Assembly: GCF_033568475.1 (NCBI RefSeq)
Contig: NC_133121.1
Coordinates: forward strand, 128,124,375 to 128,188,374
From: Henckelia pumila
Taxonomy: Eukaryota; Streptophyta; Magnoliopsida; Lamiales; Gesneriaceae
DNA length: 64,000 bases
Direction: 5' to 3'
Shown piece after piece: positions 36,324 through 48,023 of this stretch (positions are counted from its first letter, which is position 1; the number at the start of each line of letters is the position of its first letter). The notes under the pieces are model-generated. The model ran no database searches, had not been told where the DNA came from, and was given only the letters and a program-made list of their open reading frames with translations. Position numbers and translations under genes: made by a program.

Positions 36324-37232
36324 AACGCAGAAGGAAATTACTAATGGATTCATATAACCGCCTAATTCTGTTTTTAAAAAAAACAAATTGGGTGGTGCGG
36401 TTTCCCCTCCCCGGCCTCGTTTGATGGCCACCCTAACTTAGAATAGTTGAAATATTTCTAGCTCTCTTGGGTGCAGATGGTATAGATAATTTCCTCTTAT
36501 ATAGATAGAGAGTTGTTAGGTATTAATGGATAATATAATTTGCAACATAAGTCCATATGTTCAAGAATATATATTTAGTCACGAAATTAAATGAAAGTTT
36601 GCTCATATTATTTTCGTGAATTTCAGTTGAAAATAAAACCAAATATTAACTTAGAGTTTACTGTTTTTTTTCCCGTTTTCATCCAAATATTAACGTTTCA
36701 TCACATTTCATGTTTTAGAACACTTATTTAAATTTATTGTAAGCAAAACCGATTGTTTTATATTTGAATGGTGAATTTTTTCCCTACAACATATTAAAAA
36801 AGTGAAAAATGTATGTATTTTTTTAGTAAAAATATGTATATTGAAAGTTGTTCGTAATATATAGTTTTAACTTTTAAAGTGGGAGTTATGCTATATGTAC
36901 AATGAAAATAATATACACGATTAAATATTATTTGTAAAATTATAAAATTTTCTTAAATGCATGCACTTTGATTGAAATATCACTTTGATTGAAATATCTA
37001 TTTTTAAAGTGCATTTGAGATTAAAAAAATAAAAATAAAAATTCAAGTAATGTGTAGTTGTGTGCTATACCTTCATTGTATATATAGTATTTTTTTTACC
37101 GCATATTTTGTTAATTTCCTCTTAGTATATTCATGCTTGTTAAAATTTTTTTATTAGGCGCTTGATTATGGTCTATGTTTTAGAGTATCTTGAGTTGAGT
37201 TATACAGGTAGGCTTTTCTGTCTACGAATCCA
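36324..37232. other. AT-rich intergenic stretch
   Basis: No gene seen. A short direct repeat CACTTTGATTGAAATATC lies near 36,965-37,000. Confidence 0.5.
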
Positions 37233-39991
37233 AACTACAAGGATTCTGACCTTTTGCGACATACGACACGGTACACGTAGCCAAATGTTACCATTTGGCG
37301 ATGCACGCTCTGCGCAGTGTCGCTAAAATTACACATTTCGCTACTAACATGAACGCGTCGTAACAAGTAAGAATTTCCAGACACAACTGATACTTGCGTC
37401 GCCATATGCAATCATTCCGCGACGTTCATAAAACTCGCGTCGCTAAAACGGAGAATTTTCCCTTTTCGCGAAAGCGTCGCCAAAGAGGTGTATCATTCCA
37501 CGTCGCATTCCAAGCGTCGCCAAATAGCCTTTAATTTTTTTTTTAAATAAAAAAAAACAAACTTAATTTCTCATTCCTTATTCCATTAAGGAGAAAATTT
37601 CATGTTTAGATTTCGAATTATGTATAAATGTTAAAACAAACTGATTGGAAAGATCAAAATTTAATTAGATTACTAATTTTGTTTTATTTTTATGTAGATT
37701 ATACATAATATTTTGAGAATTATATATCATTTTTGTAATTTTTAGTGGAATAATATTTATTTAATTCACTTTTTTTTTCACTTATTTAATTCACTTTTGT
37801 TAAGTCAACGTATATTAAAATTTGGTGATTACAAAAGACATATGGACACAAGCAAATCATAATAAAATATGGACAACTCTATCTGAAATTATTCAGAGTA
37901 GAGAGAGCTTTTTTAGACTAATTTACTAAGAGTTGTATTCGAAAGTCGATTGTATCAAGTTTGTGCAAGAAATATTATAAATCAAAGTCTTCTAATGAAA
38001 ATCTCTCACTCCTCATCTCCCCTGCTCTCATCAAAATCCCCAAAAAATCATCGAAAATATTTCTCCCCCTCATAAATTCCAAATCGCCAACTTCACGTGA
38101 AAAATCTTCATAAAGCGGTTATTAATCGGAAGAGGCAAGGCCAAAGATCCATCATTCGGATTTCTCCGCACCTCCGCCACCGTACAGTAATATACATATA
38201 TTAACTACACCTTGAAAATTCTGTAATTAATTTTTAATATATTAAATAGAAATAAAATAGAAAGTTTGTATAAAATTTACTTTTTTAATAACTTTTTTTT
38301 TAATTTATGTGAAAAAAATAAAAACAATATAATCGAAACGGACAAAATATTAAATAAATATTTGAATTTAATAGCACAAAAAAAATAAATTAAACTGGAT
38401 CAATATTTAAACATAATAAATAAAAAGGGAACAATCATACACTGTACATGTACATCTCTTTGCCTTATAATTTCACCAAAAACCAACGTGTATATCCCTT
38501 TGCTTTATAATTTCACCAAAACCCAACGTGTCTGAGTCTTACTGTGTCTCTCTTTTCAAATCTCTTCTATCCCCGACATCTGCTTTCTCAATTTCTCACC
38601 ACCACCGCCGTCTCTTGATGCCGCCGTAACTCCGTCATCGGTGATCGGTTTCAAAAATAAATATAGCTTCGGAAATCTCTTGACGAGAGCTATCTACCGG
38701 TACCTATATTTCATATTTTTATCGCGACTCTCGGAAACCCTGTCGGAAATCCGCCGCGTTCCGCCGCCATATGCTTTCGGAAATTCGAAATAGCTTGAGA
38801 GGTTTTCTTTCCCATATCGTAAGCTTTGTTTTGATACCAAAATTTCATCAAAAATCCACAGCTCCGGTGATCTCTGTTTTGAGTCGGCCGTCGTTGCCGC
38901 TCCCGTGCCACCGACGAACGTCATACGACTTAGGACGATGAGTTTTAAAAAGTTTCGAGTTATTTATAGCCTTAAATTGTAACTTCAGAGGTTGTTTGTA
39001 GGTAAGCTTGAGTTTGAGGTTGAAGCGAGCGCTTTTGGTTCGAATTTGAGTGACGTTTACTAATTTTGGGTGTAATTGTGTTGTAGGATTTCAGTTTACA
39101 CAATTTGGAGGTATGGCCCAAACATCCAGCTTTATTTTGTACAAAGTCGAAAATTTTTCAGCTTGTTTAAGATGGGATTTTCGAACTATTAAGGCTGAAT
39201 GAATTACTAATTGGATTTTGTGATGAGTTAATGATGCAATATTGAAAAATTCTCTTATTTTTCTGGTTTAGGTTTTCTTTTGTAAAGACTACAGATTGTG
39301 CATTGATTTGCTGCCAGAATTCGTTTGACGTCTGCCAAATATTTAGGTAAGGCTCAATCTATTTCTGCTATCTTTTTTTTTTTTTTTTAATGAAATTCAT
39401 GATACTCTGTTTTCATTTTATGAAGGATATAAATTCTTCCAAATTTTGGGTTTGTATTTAGTAATGAGCATAACAGTCTGGCCCAATATTCTGATCAAAG
39501 AACCTATGATTTTGTAACTTTCTAGATGATTTAGTAAGTCTATATGCATTGTGTCCTTCACAAGATAGTTTTGAATTTTGATGTTCATTAAATTAGATCG
39601 ATTGGGATGGTTAAGATGTTGTTATGGTTATTTCATGTTGATTAAGCTTTGTATTATTCAAGTGATGTTATGAATTCTTAACTAAACATTCCAAATTGAT
39701 GATAGTATTTGGAATCATTTCATATCCTTGATTTGTGTTCACAAGACTAATGTAATGGGTGCATTAATATGTTGGGCCTTGCAGGATTGATGCAAGATTC
39801 GTTCTCAATAGAACAAGTGAGTTATATCGTGATTATCTCGAGCAGCCACAGAAGGAAACATATTGGGGCCATGTAAACCATATTGGTGAGTGTTGTTGTC
39901 CTATTCAAAGATGAGTTTTTTGTTTCTTATCAATGTTGTTGTTGTGATGTGAATTTAACGGTTACATGATACTTTGAAGTTTGCATTTTTA

Positions 39992-40507
39992 AAGGATGTA
40001 TTCATAGATTTGGTCCATCCTGTAAACTGAAATGTGTGGTCTGTTTGAATGAGTTCCAAGAAAATGACTTGTTGAGACTTCTTCCCAAGGTGTGCTCATG
40101 CCTTCCATTTAGATTATATTGATGTGTGGCTGCAAAATAACTCCAACTGCCCTTTGTGCAGATCGACCATTTCAGGCAGGAACAGGCATCGGATCGAGAA
40201 AATAATCGCACCTAATTCATCGCCTCAAGATTCAGAACCAAATATCGGAGGATACCAAGATTTTGTAGTGAGGGGAGATGGAACAGGGACTTTATCCAGT
40301 AGACATGATCAAGAAATAAGCAGAGGTGATTTGAACAGATTTTTGGTGCAATCTTTAAGCCATTCCTCGACAAAGTTTCAGAAATCGAATCCCGGAAAGT
40401 TGGAAAAAATCTCCAGCATGGGAGACGAAGGGATTGATGCAAGACACAAAGATGAGCAGGTCGTGCTTATCTTTCCTGTCTGCACCAACATGTTATTTAT
40501 CCAGTAG
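39992..40507 (+). pseudogene. RING-H2 (ATL-type) E3 ligase fragment inside the CACTA-like element
   Basis: ATL proteins are membrane RING-H2 ubiquitin ligases. The fragment reads CKLKCVVCLNEFQENDLLRLLPK, continues after a one-base frame change as CAHAFHLDYIDVWLQNNSNCPLCRS, and then runs with an ATL-like tail (RHRIEKIIAPNSS, GGYQDFVVRGDG) to a stop at 40,507. The extra G before TGTGCTCATGCC breaks the frame, and the Cys expected in HLDCIDVWL is Tyr, so one zinc ligand is lost. The N-terminal membrane part is absent or unrecognisable. It lies wholly between CACTA-like ends, so capture by the transposon is the simplest reading. Confidence 0.8.
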
Positions 40508-40559
40508 ACATGATCAAGAAATAAGCAGATGTGATTTGAACAGATTTTTGGTGCAATCT
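40291..40559. repeat. 64-base direct repeat in the RING fragment
   Basis: The segment at 40,291-40,354 recurs at 40,496-40,559 with one base difference (GAGGTG versus GATGTG). The second copy follows the unit's own tail sequence and lies just past the stop. Confidence 0.9.
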
Positions 40560-41388
40560 CCTCTACTGCTTCCTGCATCGACTATGTAGTTTTTTTCCCT
40601 TTTTTGCAACGTTATATAATGGTTATTTGACTAATTATGTTTTTTCGGACATGATTGATTGTATTTGAAAAATATTTGATTATTTAATGGTAATTATAAT
40701 TTTATTAAATTTGGCTGTATTTCATTGATTTATTTACTATTAATTGAGAAAAATAATTAAAAAGCATTTTGATGAATCATCTTAAACGTCGGCAAATGTA
40801 AAATACATTAAAAAAAACAATTTGCGACGTTTGGAAAGCGTCGCTGAATGTTTACAATGTCGACACTTTTGGCGACGCTTTGCGTGTCGCGTCGCCAAAG
40901 AACAACCTGACATTTACCTACGAACCTTTTGTAGCGCAGCGACGTGTTTTTGCGTCGCGAAACACGGCGACGTGTTTTTGCGTCATCAAATGTTTCGCGA
41001 CTTTTTTGATTTACATATGGCGACGTGATCAAACGTCGCAAAAAGTAAATTTTCTTGTAGGATTTAGTTAAAGGTGGCTTCATAGCATTGCCTTTAAACT
41101 TCTTCTTGTAGGAAATTCTATTGAGTTTGCATTTTATATGCAGACGCAGTTGATTTCTTGCTCGCTACATTCATCTCTTACTGGCACAAATTGTTTCAAT
41201 TCAGCATCATCAATTCTCGAACTTGCATATAGAAGTAGAACTAGCACTAGTCTTATTATCTTTAAAATATTTAGACGCAGATATCTCAAAGATTATATTA
41301 GGAAATTTTTATGACAACATGAAACATTTAAATATTTTCAGGTTGAAGAATGGAAGGTTGTGTGCCGACTATTTACTTTGGTTTACAG

Positions 41389-44300
41389 ATACTGGAAGGA
41401 AAACAATACAAATTGCAGTTCCCATGGATAGGTATTGTTAATCGTTCCCAAGCAGACATTAACAAAAATGTCGATATGATTGCTGCCAGGCGAAGAGAAC
41501 GCGAGTATTTTGCTCTAACTCCACAGTATAAACATCTTGCTCATAGGATTGGTTCTGAGCATCTAGGAAAAGTTCTATCCAAAGTAAGAAAAGACCTCTA
41601 ATTTTTGCTTCAGATAACTTCTTTAAATTAGATTATTATTATGCACAAACCAGTCAAATCTTTTCGTTTGGCATATTATATAAAGCTTGTGAAGTGCCAC
41701 TTTCTTTATTGAGTGATTTATTCTCCTGGTCTCAATATGAAAAGTTGGCAGGTTTTAAAAACCTTTCTGATGCACTTGTTCTTGTTTCATGTTTTAGCAT
41801 TTGGAAGCAGTTATCAAATCTCGAATTCCGGGCCTTCAATCACTCGTCAATAAAACTATTATTGAGCTAGAATCTGAGCTGAGCCGATTGGGGAAGCCCA
41901 TTGCAACTGATGCTGGAGTAAGTAGGCCTTTCCGTTGTCTCTATAAGTGGTCCATTGATCTGTTTTCTAAAGAGTTGCATGAGTCTGGAAAAGTGTGGGT
42001 TAATCTCACTATTCAGTATTCACATGTGAATAACCATTTACTTAGAACCAAACCTGAAGCAACTTGTTTGAATTTTGAGCAAATGTAACATTGGCATCCT
42101 ACGAAATTAAAGCACGCTAACTATCAAGAATTCTCCTTACGAACCCGACAATCACTCGGCTACTGCCGGTAATAAAAAAGACGAACAATTATCCTGTCTC
42201 CTTATTCAAGTCAAGAGATTTAGCCCCAAGAAACCCATTTGGTTAAGTTGGTCAAACATTTCCATGGGAATTAAACATTCTTGCACGGATTGAACTCGAT
42301 AATGATTAAGAAGGGGAAATGTTTCTTTTGGTCCAATAAGTTGTCCATTTTTTTCGTTTTGGACCATTAACTTTTCAAATTTTGGTTTTGGTACACTAAC
42401 TTTTAATTTTCAATAATTTTGGTTCATTGTTGATGTGGCAGCTAGACACATCAGCATTTTCAGGTGCCACATCACCATTTTCCAGTATCACATCAGCATT
42501 TTCCAGTATCACATCAGCAGTTGGACCAAAATACCCGAAAACTAAAAGTTAGTGTACCAAAACAAAATTTTGAAAAGTTAATGGATCAAAACCAAAATAT
42601 GAAAAAGTTAATGGACCAAAAAAAATATTTTCTCGATTAATAATGTACCTGGGGAATGCAGTTTAATCATATTTTGACCTCAAACCCTTTGCTATTTTTG
42701 TAGGGAAAGTTGTATATGATCATGGAAATTTGCCGCCTATAAGATGGAATATTCAAAGAGCATCTTGATGGGGTGTATGTATCTGTTATATCTTATGTTG
42801 TATTTATCATGTTGTAATATATTCTTGCCTTCAATTTCTTATTTTATTCGGCAGTCGACCAGGAGGTGATCAAATATACAATGTATTTGATAACCATCTC
42901 CCTGCTGCATTGAAACGGTTGCAATTTGACAAGCACCTTGCTATGGAAAACGTACGGAAATTAATAACTGAAGCAGATGGATATCAGCCTCATCTTATAG
43001 CTCCTGAACAGGGTTATCGGTGTCTCATTGAAACTGCCTTGATTACCGTCAAAGGTATTTCTGAAGCGGCTGTTGATGCGGTATGCCTTGGAAGTGATAA
43101 GTTCAACTTCAGTCAGTGTTTTTTGGTCTGTTGTTGGTTGTACCACTATATGATTTTATGATAGATGTTAGGCTTGGCATAGAAAATGGGGAAACAAGTC
43201 AAACCAGTGTTAATTTTTCCTCTCTGGGGAATTGCGTCTCTAACAACTGCTGTAGATTTGCCAGTCAGTTAAGTTACCTTTTCTAACGCACACGAGATGA
43301 GATATATTTTACAATTCGTGGTTAAAAGTTTCATGCAAGACCAAGAGGGTAGTTGTGTGGATCATCCATCCTTCTACTGGCGGAGGAAATGATTCCTTCA
43401 TTGGTTTGGAGACAAACTCCTGTGATTTAGTCTTCTTCTTTAAGCATATAATTTGCTTTGTGGGCTCGTGAAAGCTTCACATTTTGATTTTTTTCAGGTT
43501 CGTGTAATTCTGAAGGAACTTGTTCACAAGTCAATCGGCGAGACTGTAGTAAGTCTATGAACTTTGTTAAATGTAGTTTCATTGTCGATGATTAAGTGGC
43601 ATAGCAAACCTTGAGCATATTGTCGTACTTTTCTCCTTACTCATTCTGTTGACATGAGTCGACTTATCTACAACTTGAAGGAAGATTTGGAAAACTTGTT
43701 GAATCCTATGGAAACCGGAAATCTCCAAGGACAAAATGCTTCAGAATATGATTTTGCATTCAAATATTGAATGATGCTTGCCTCTGTTGCCTACATGAGC
43801 TGAAACGATATCCCTCTCTCAGGGTGGACTGTGGAGGTAGGGAATGCTCCTGTTGAATCATTGGACAGGATGAAGGAAGAAAGCAGGAAAGCAACACTTC
43901 AGCTAGTCGACATGGAATGCAGTTACTTAACTGTAGATTTCTTCCGCAAGCTTCCGCAAGATGTTGAGAAGGGTGGCAATCCAACGCATTCAATTTTCGA
44001 CCGGTACAATGATTCATATCTTCGACGAGTTGGTGAGTTTCACAAAGATACAGTGTGTTTTGAATTTTTAACGGTCTCTGAATTTCCCATCTTTTTACGA
44101 AGGATGAAACGTGTTGTCTTACGTGAATATGGTTTGTGCAAATCTATAGTTTATTGTCAAGTTCGCGAGGCAAAACGCAGCTTGCTGGATCATTTCTTTG
44201 CCGAATTAGGCAAAAGAGAGGTGGGTAGTACTTGTTTCGAGCCTCCCATGCATCTGTGGTGGTGGTACTGGAAATGAAGCATTTTTTTGTGTTTCCTTTT

Positions 44301-44449
44301 GTTTGTATGTTTGTTTATAGGCGAGACAATTAGGCACACTGTTGGATGAGGATCCAGCAGTTATGCAGCGGCGGTTGTCTCTTTCAAAGAGACTGGAGTT
44401 GTACAGAGCTGCTCAAGCTGAGATTGATTCGGTAGCCTGGTCTAAGTAG
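41389..44449 (+). pseudogene. DRP1: Dynamin-related protein 1 (DRP1/phragmoplastin), 5' truncated
   Basis: DRP1 GTPases shape membranes at the cell plate and in endocytosis. Exons read: 41,389-41,583; 41,798-41,917; 42,704-42,774; 42,855-43,080; 43,498-43,548; about 43,798-44,032; about 44,102-44,220; 44,321-44,449. The first opens at [20 protein letters not shown], i.e. at the end of the GTPase domain; everything before it, including the P-loop, is missing, and the CACTA-like element ends just upstream. The stalk and the GTPase effector domain ([17 protein letters not shown] ... [12 protein letters not shown]) follow. Exon 3 holds an in-frame TAA at 42,740 where the family has Phe after CRS. 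Exon 6 has a 7-base insertion before VEVGNAP. Exon 7 has lost bases before KSIVYCQ. A dead copy. Confidence 0.88.
42326..42621. mobile_element. MITE with long terminal inverted repeats in a DRP1 intron
   Basis: Ends TTTTGGTCCA... and ...TGGACCAAAA are inverted; the arms extend for roughly 100 bases (GGACCATTAACTTTT, GGTACACTAACTTTTA and their complements) around a centre with CATCAGCATTTTCCAG repeats. Flanks AAATGTTTC and AAATATTTTC may be a worn 9-10 base target duplication, which would suit a Mutator-type element. Confidence 0.75.
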
Positions 44450-45221
44450 ATGGTGGTGACAAAGGCGGACTAATATTAAATATTAATCACCACTCTCTAT
44501 TATTTATTTATTTTTTGAAATAATTTCTAGAGATGTATTGATTGGTGTCCTTTTTCCCTGTTTCACTCCAGTTCTTTGGTGATGACACGAATATATTTTT
44601 ATTCTTTTATGCTTGGATTGCTGATACATAAATGGATTGAGAATAAAAATGTGATGGGTATTTTCCAACTTATTCAAGTGGAATGGTCGTTCTGTCGAAG
44701 CATTTGGATTTATAGATTTGAGATTAAATATTTTAATAATAATAATAATAAATCCATCCCAAACTCTCAGACATTTAAGATAAAAAATCTTATCAAATAT
44801 ATCCTCAAATTCAAATCCTTAATCCAAATACAACATTATATTTAACTTATCACGTCCCTTCAATTCTTTTCTTTAAAATAAAAAAATCTTTCGTTTTTTT
44901 ATCATCAATAATAATGATAATAACAACAACAATAATACTACTACTATTACGAATATAATTAATAATAATAACAATAGTAAATTTATGAGAATAAATAATT
45001 AAAAAAATCACAACGATGAAAATGTTATTGTCTATAAGTGGCAATAACAACCACAACCATCGTCTCTCAATTATGGCAACGATGGTGGTGATATTTTCAA
45101 ATAATAATTATAATTATTATTATGTTTCGTTTCACAAAATGATGGTTTGATCGTTAATAGGTAGTGTTTCATTTATTTTAACGTTTTTTCAACTCCTACG
45201 TACAATTTCAAACATTGCAGT
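44450..45221. other. DRP1 3' flank and simple-repeat stretch
   Basis: No gene. Contains AAT/ATA-rich simple repeats (44,735-45,000) on which short open frames arise by chance. Confidence 0.6.
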
Positions 45222-46386
45222 TAGGGCCGGATTCAAGATTTCGATCATGGGAGCCGCCTACAAGCTAGACACAAAAGAAAAGACAAGTTATGGTATCATT
45301 TATATTCATCTAATTAAACATCAAGCTATCAACTATATGTTTCGAACAAAAAAAATTTACATTAAAGAAATTCGACGTTCATTAGAATTTTTAAAATTTT
45401 ATGATAACATCAATACAACGATTTTTAGTAATTTTTCTTTCAATACATATCATCAATTCATTCAAAAAAAAATCATGTTCCATTTAATTTGCTCTGAGGC
45501 CTAGTTTGGTTAATATCCATGGTCGAGACTGGGTTTTTTTTTTTTTTTTTAATTATAGAGTTAGAAATTGAAAAATGACCACAAACACGATCACTCTAAA
45601 AACAAGATAATATATCTTTGTTGTTTCTCATTCTCTTTTATTTATTTCAAACATGTTATTTTATTACTTTAAAAATATATGTGTGTCTATCTTCAAATAT
45701 AGTATATATATATATATATTTGTTTTATACTCAATTCGTCGCATATATATACTTATTTTCACACATATTAAAAAAAAATTCGAAAATGTCAATTGGTAAA
45801 TAATTTTTCAAGTTTATCCTTATTTAAGGAATACTTATATGGTGTAAAAAATTATTGAAAGTAGTCTATGTATTTAATAAAAAACCTAATAAATTATGGA
45901 CATATTAATAAAAAAAAATAGAAAATATTATTAATTATTGCACAAGTCTATATATTTTGGAAAAAAATGAAAAAGTGATTATATATGAAACAGAGAGACT
46001 GTTTAATTTTAAAAGATACATTTTAAAAATATCAATAAATATATAAATATTTTAGATCTTTGAAGTTGTTTCTTCAATTAATATGATAACTTTTTTATTT
46101 TATTTGTTATTATAATGTCATTTTATGTTATATAAAAATAAATTTTAAAATTTTCAGAAATAGAAATTTTATCATTAGTTAAAAAAAATACCAATTTAGA
46201 TATTTAATTACAAAAAAAAAAAAGAAGAGAAAAATAAGAAAGTACGGATGTGATAGAAGAAGGAAAAAGGACAAAAAAAATAAAAGCTTAATACTTTATT
46301 CATATAAATATTAATTACATAGTATTAAAAACAAATTTAATATTTAGGGGGCCGTGGCCCCCAATCCTACGGTGGATCCGCCCCTG
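45222..46386. mobile_element. hAT-like non-autonomous element, 1.17 kb
   Basis: Starts TAGGGCCGGATTCAAG and ends GGTGGATCCGCCCCTG, diverged inverted ends of the CAGGGGCGGATCC type. It is flanked by ATTGCAGT (45,214-45,221) and ATTGCATT (46,387-46,394), 8-base direct repeats with one difference, as hAT insertion produces. The interior is very AT-rich and non-coding; the open frame at 45,247-45,504 has no visible domain. Confidence 0.75.
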
Positions 46387-47580
46387 ATTGCATTGACTAA
46401 AAACTTAAACAACTTAAAACAAACTTTTTTTAACACTGCATTAATTCAAGCCATAACACTTTACAAGTTACGAATCATAAGCTGAAATTATGTGTGGAAC
46501 AAAATGATGATTATTGATGTATTGATTTCAGACAGTCAGATCTAGTTATTGGAATTCGTGCGTACAAACTACGTCTATATTAGGTGGCGAGATGAACCAA
46601 TCCGACGGACTCACGTGTAAATTAATGGATTTTTACGAATCAACCCGCAATCCACCATTAGGCGAGATGGACCGGTCCACCTTTTAGGTGAGTTCGAAAA
46701 ATATCGGATCAACCCACTAATTTTACATTGCGAGACAAGTCAACCCAACGAAGCTAACTTATTTTGATACCTCTAACTTTAACATAACAAGTGTAAGTTG
46801 GAGCCCATTAAAAAGAGACAAAACGTAGACACTAGACATACTATGAATATTAATTTATGTTTTAACTTGTGTATTTACAAAATGTTTATATAGCCCATGT
46901 TTGGAAAAATAAAAATATCAATATTATATTAATATACAAAACCACAAATGTTAAAATAATAAAGAAACTATAATACTTAAATAATTGTTTTTACCGATAG
47001 TTACCTTTATAGACGATATAATTGTTAAAAATAATAAAATATTTTCTTAGTAATTATATAATTATTTGATTGCTTATAAAAAAATATATGAAATGTTTTA
47101 AATTTTAATATAATTTCTAAATTTTAAGGGAAAGAAAATGTTAATACCAAAAATATTGTATTCGAAAAGTTTATAAATCATAACTCATTCTCTTGCCTGA
47201 TTTTCTTAAGCCTTCGACTCAAAAAAAAAGGAATAAAAATTTCTTAAGCCCAAAATCAGACAGGTTTCACGTCCAATCCGCACCTTAAACATTCATATTT
47301 TCGGACCAATCAACATAAGACACGTAATGTCCCACCTGTAACTGATTCCTCAATCTTTCCTACTTCCCTTCGGCTCCAAGATTTTCGCCCGGCCGCGGTT
47401 CCCTGCAAAATATTGGAGCCAAAGCTTACCAAAAATTGAATCTCAATTAACTTGTGAATTATTTAATTTGAATTTGAAACTTATATTTATTTTTTTAATA
47501 CAAAAATATACATCACTATTCTCTTGCCATTTGCACATCCATTGTTTCTTTCATTAATTCATCCAAACTACGTTGCGGCA
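46387..47580. other. Intergenic stretch with a worn hAT-type MITE end
   Basis: Between about 46,580 and 46,775 are GGCGAGATG, AACCCACTAA and GGTCCACC words ending in TTTTGATACCTCTA. That end resembles the terminus of the MITE at 52,321-52,530, so this is probably a decayed relative. The rest is AT-rich and empty. Confidence 0.45.
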
Positions 47581-48023
47581 TCACTTTGTTCTGAATTCAG
47601 ACTGGAAAATAAAAGCGAAATTTCCTTCTCAGAAGTTCATCGAATCGCCTTTCCCCTCCTTTTGCTTCTCTAAATCTTTGTTTTTTCTTCGTTATTTTTC
47701 ATACCAAAAAAAATTTGATTTTCTTGCCTAGTTTCGTTGAGAACTCTTGTGTCCGATTCCAGATTAGAGCAATAATTATTTTAAATCTTGGTATCTGGAT
47801 TCGTGGGGTTCGCCGTTCGAGTGGGAAACATAGGGCTCTTTCAGATTTTTTCGTGGATAAATGTTTATTCGATCAACGGGATTTGATTGGAGGGAATTTG
47901 GATAATTGTTCCGCCTTTTCTTAGAAGAATTAGGGTTTTTTCGCTCGTCGACTTTTTTTCCCCGATGGGCGAAGTTGATTGATTGCGAAGTAAATAATTG
48001 TGACGCTGCCAACCAGATTCGGG
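47581..48023 (+). promoter_or_regulatory. ATX promoter-proximal and 5' leader region
   Basis: Pyrimidine-rich tracts (CCTTTCCCCTCCTTTTGCTTC) and GC-richer sequence before the first Met of the ATX gene. Transcription start not resolvable by eye. Short upstream open frames exist, including one from ATG 47,964. Confidence 0.4.

Larger units (their letters stand above)
37233..41062. mobile_element. CACTA-like element carrying a host gene fragment (Pack-CACTA)
   Basis: Both ends carry dense GCGTCGC/GCGACG subterminal words: about 37,250-37,510 on the left and 40,820-41,040 on the right. The outer bases resemble diverged CACTACAAG termini: CTACAAGGATTCTG on the left and TTTTCTTGTAGG on the right. 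No CACTA transposase lies between. The interior has a GC-rich CCGCC/TCGGA leader-like zone (38,560-38,940), an exon-like piece with splice-site consensus (39,785-39,883) and a RING-H2 fragment. Subterminal repeats of this kind are typical of CACTA elements; the 3-base target duplication could not be fixed. Confidence 0.65.

Noticed and set aside
44735-45056. Open frames rich in Asn or Ile
   Set aside because: Products of AAT/ATA simple repeats downstream of DRP1.
45247-45504. 85-residue open frame in the hAT-like element
   Set aside because: No recognisable domain; very AT-rich sequence, and it spans non-coding element interior.
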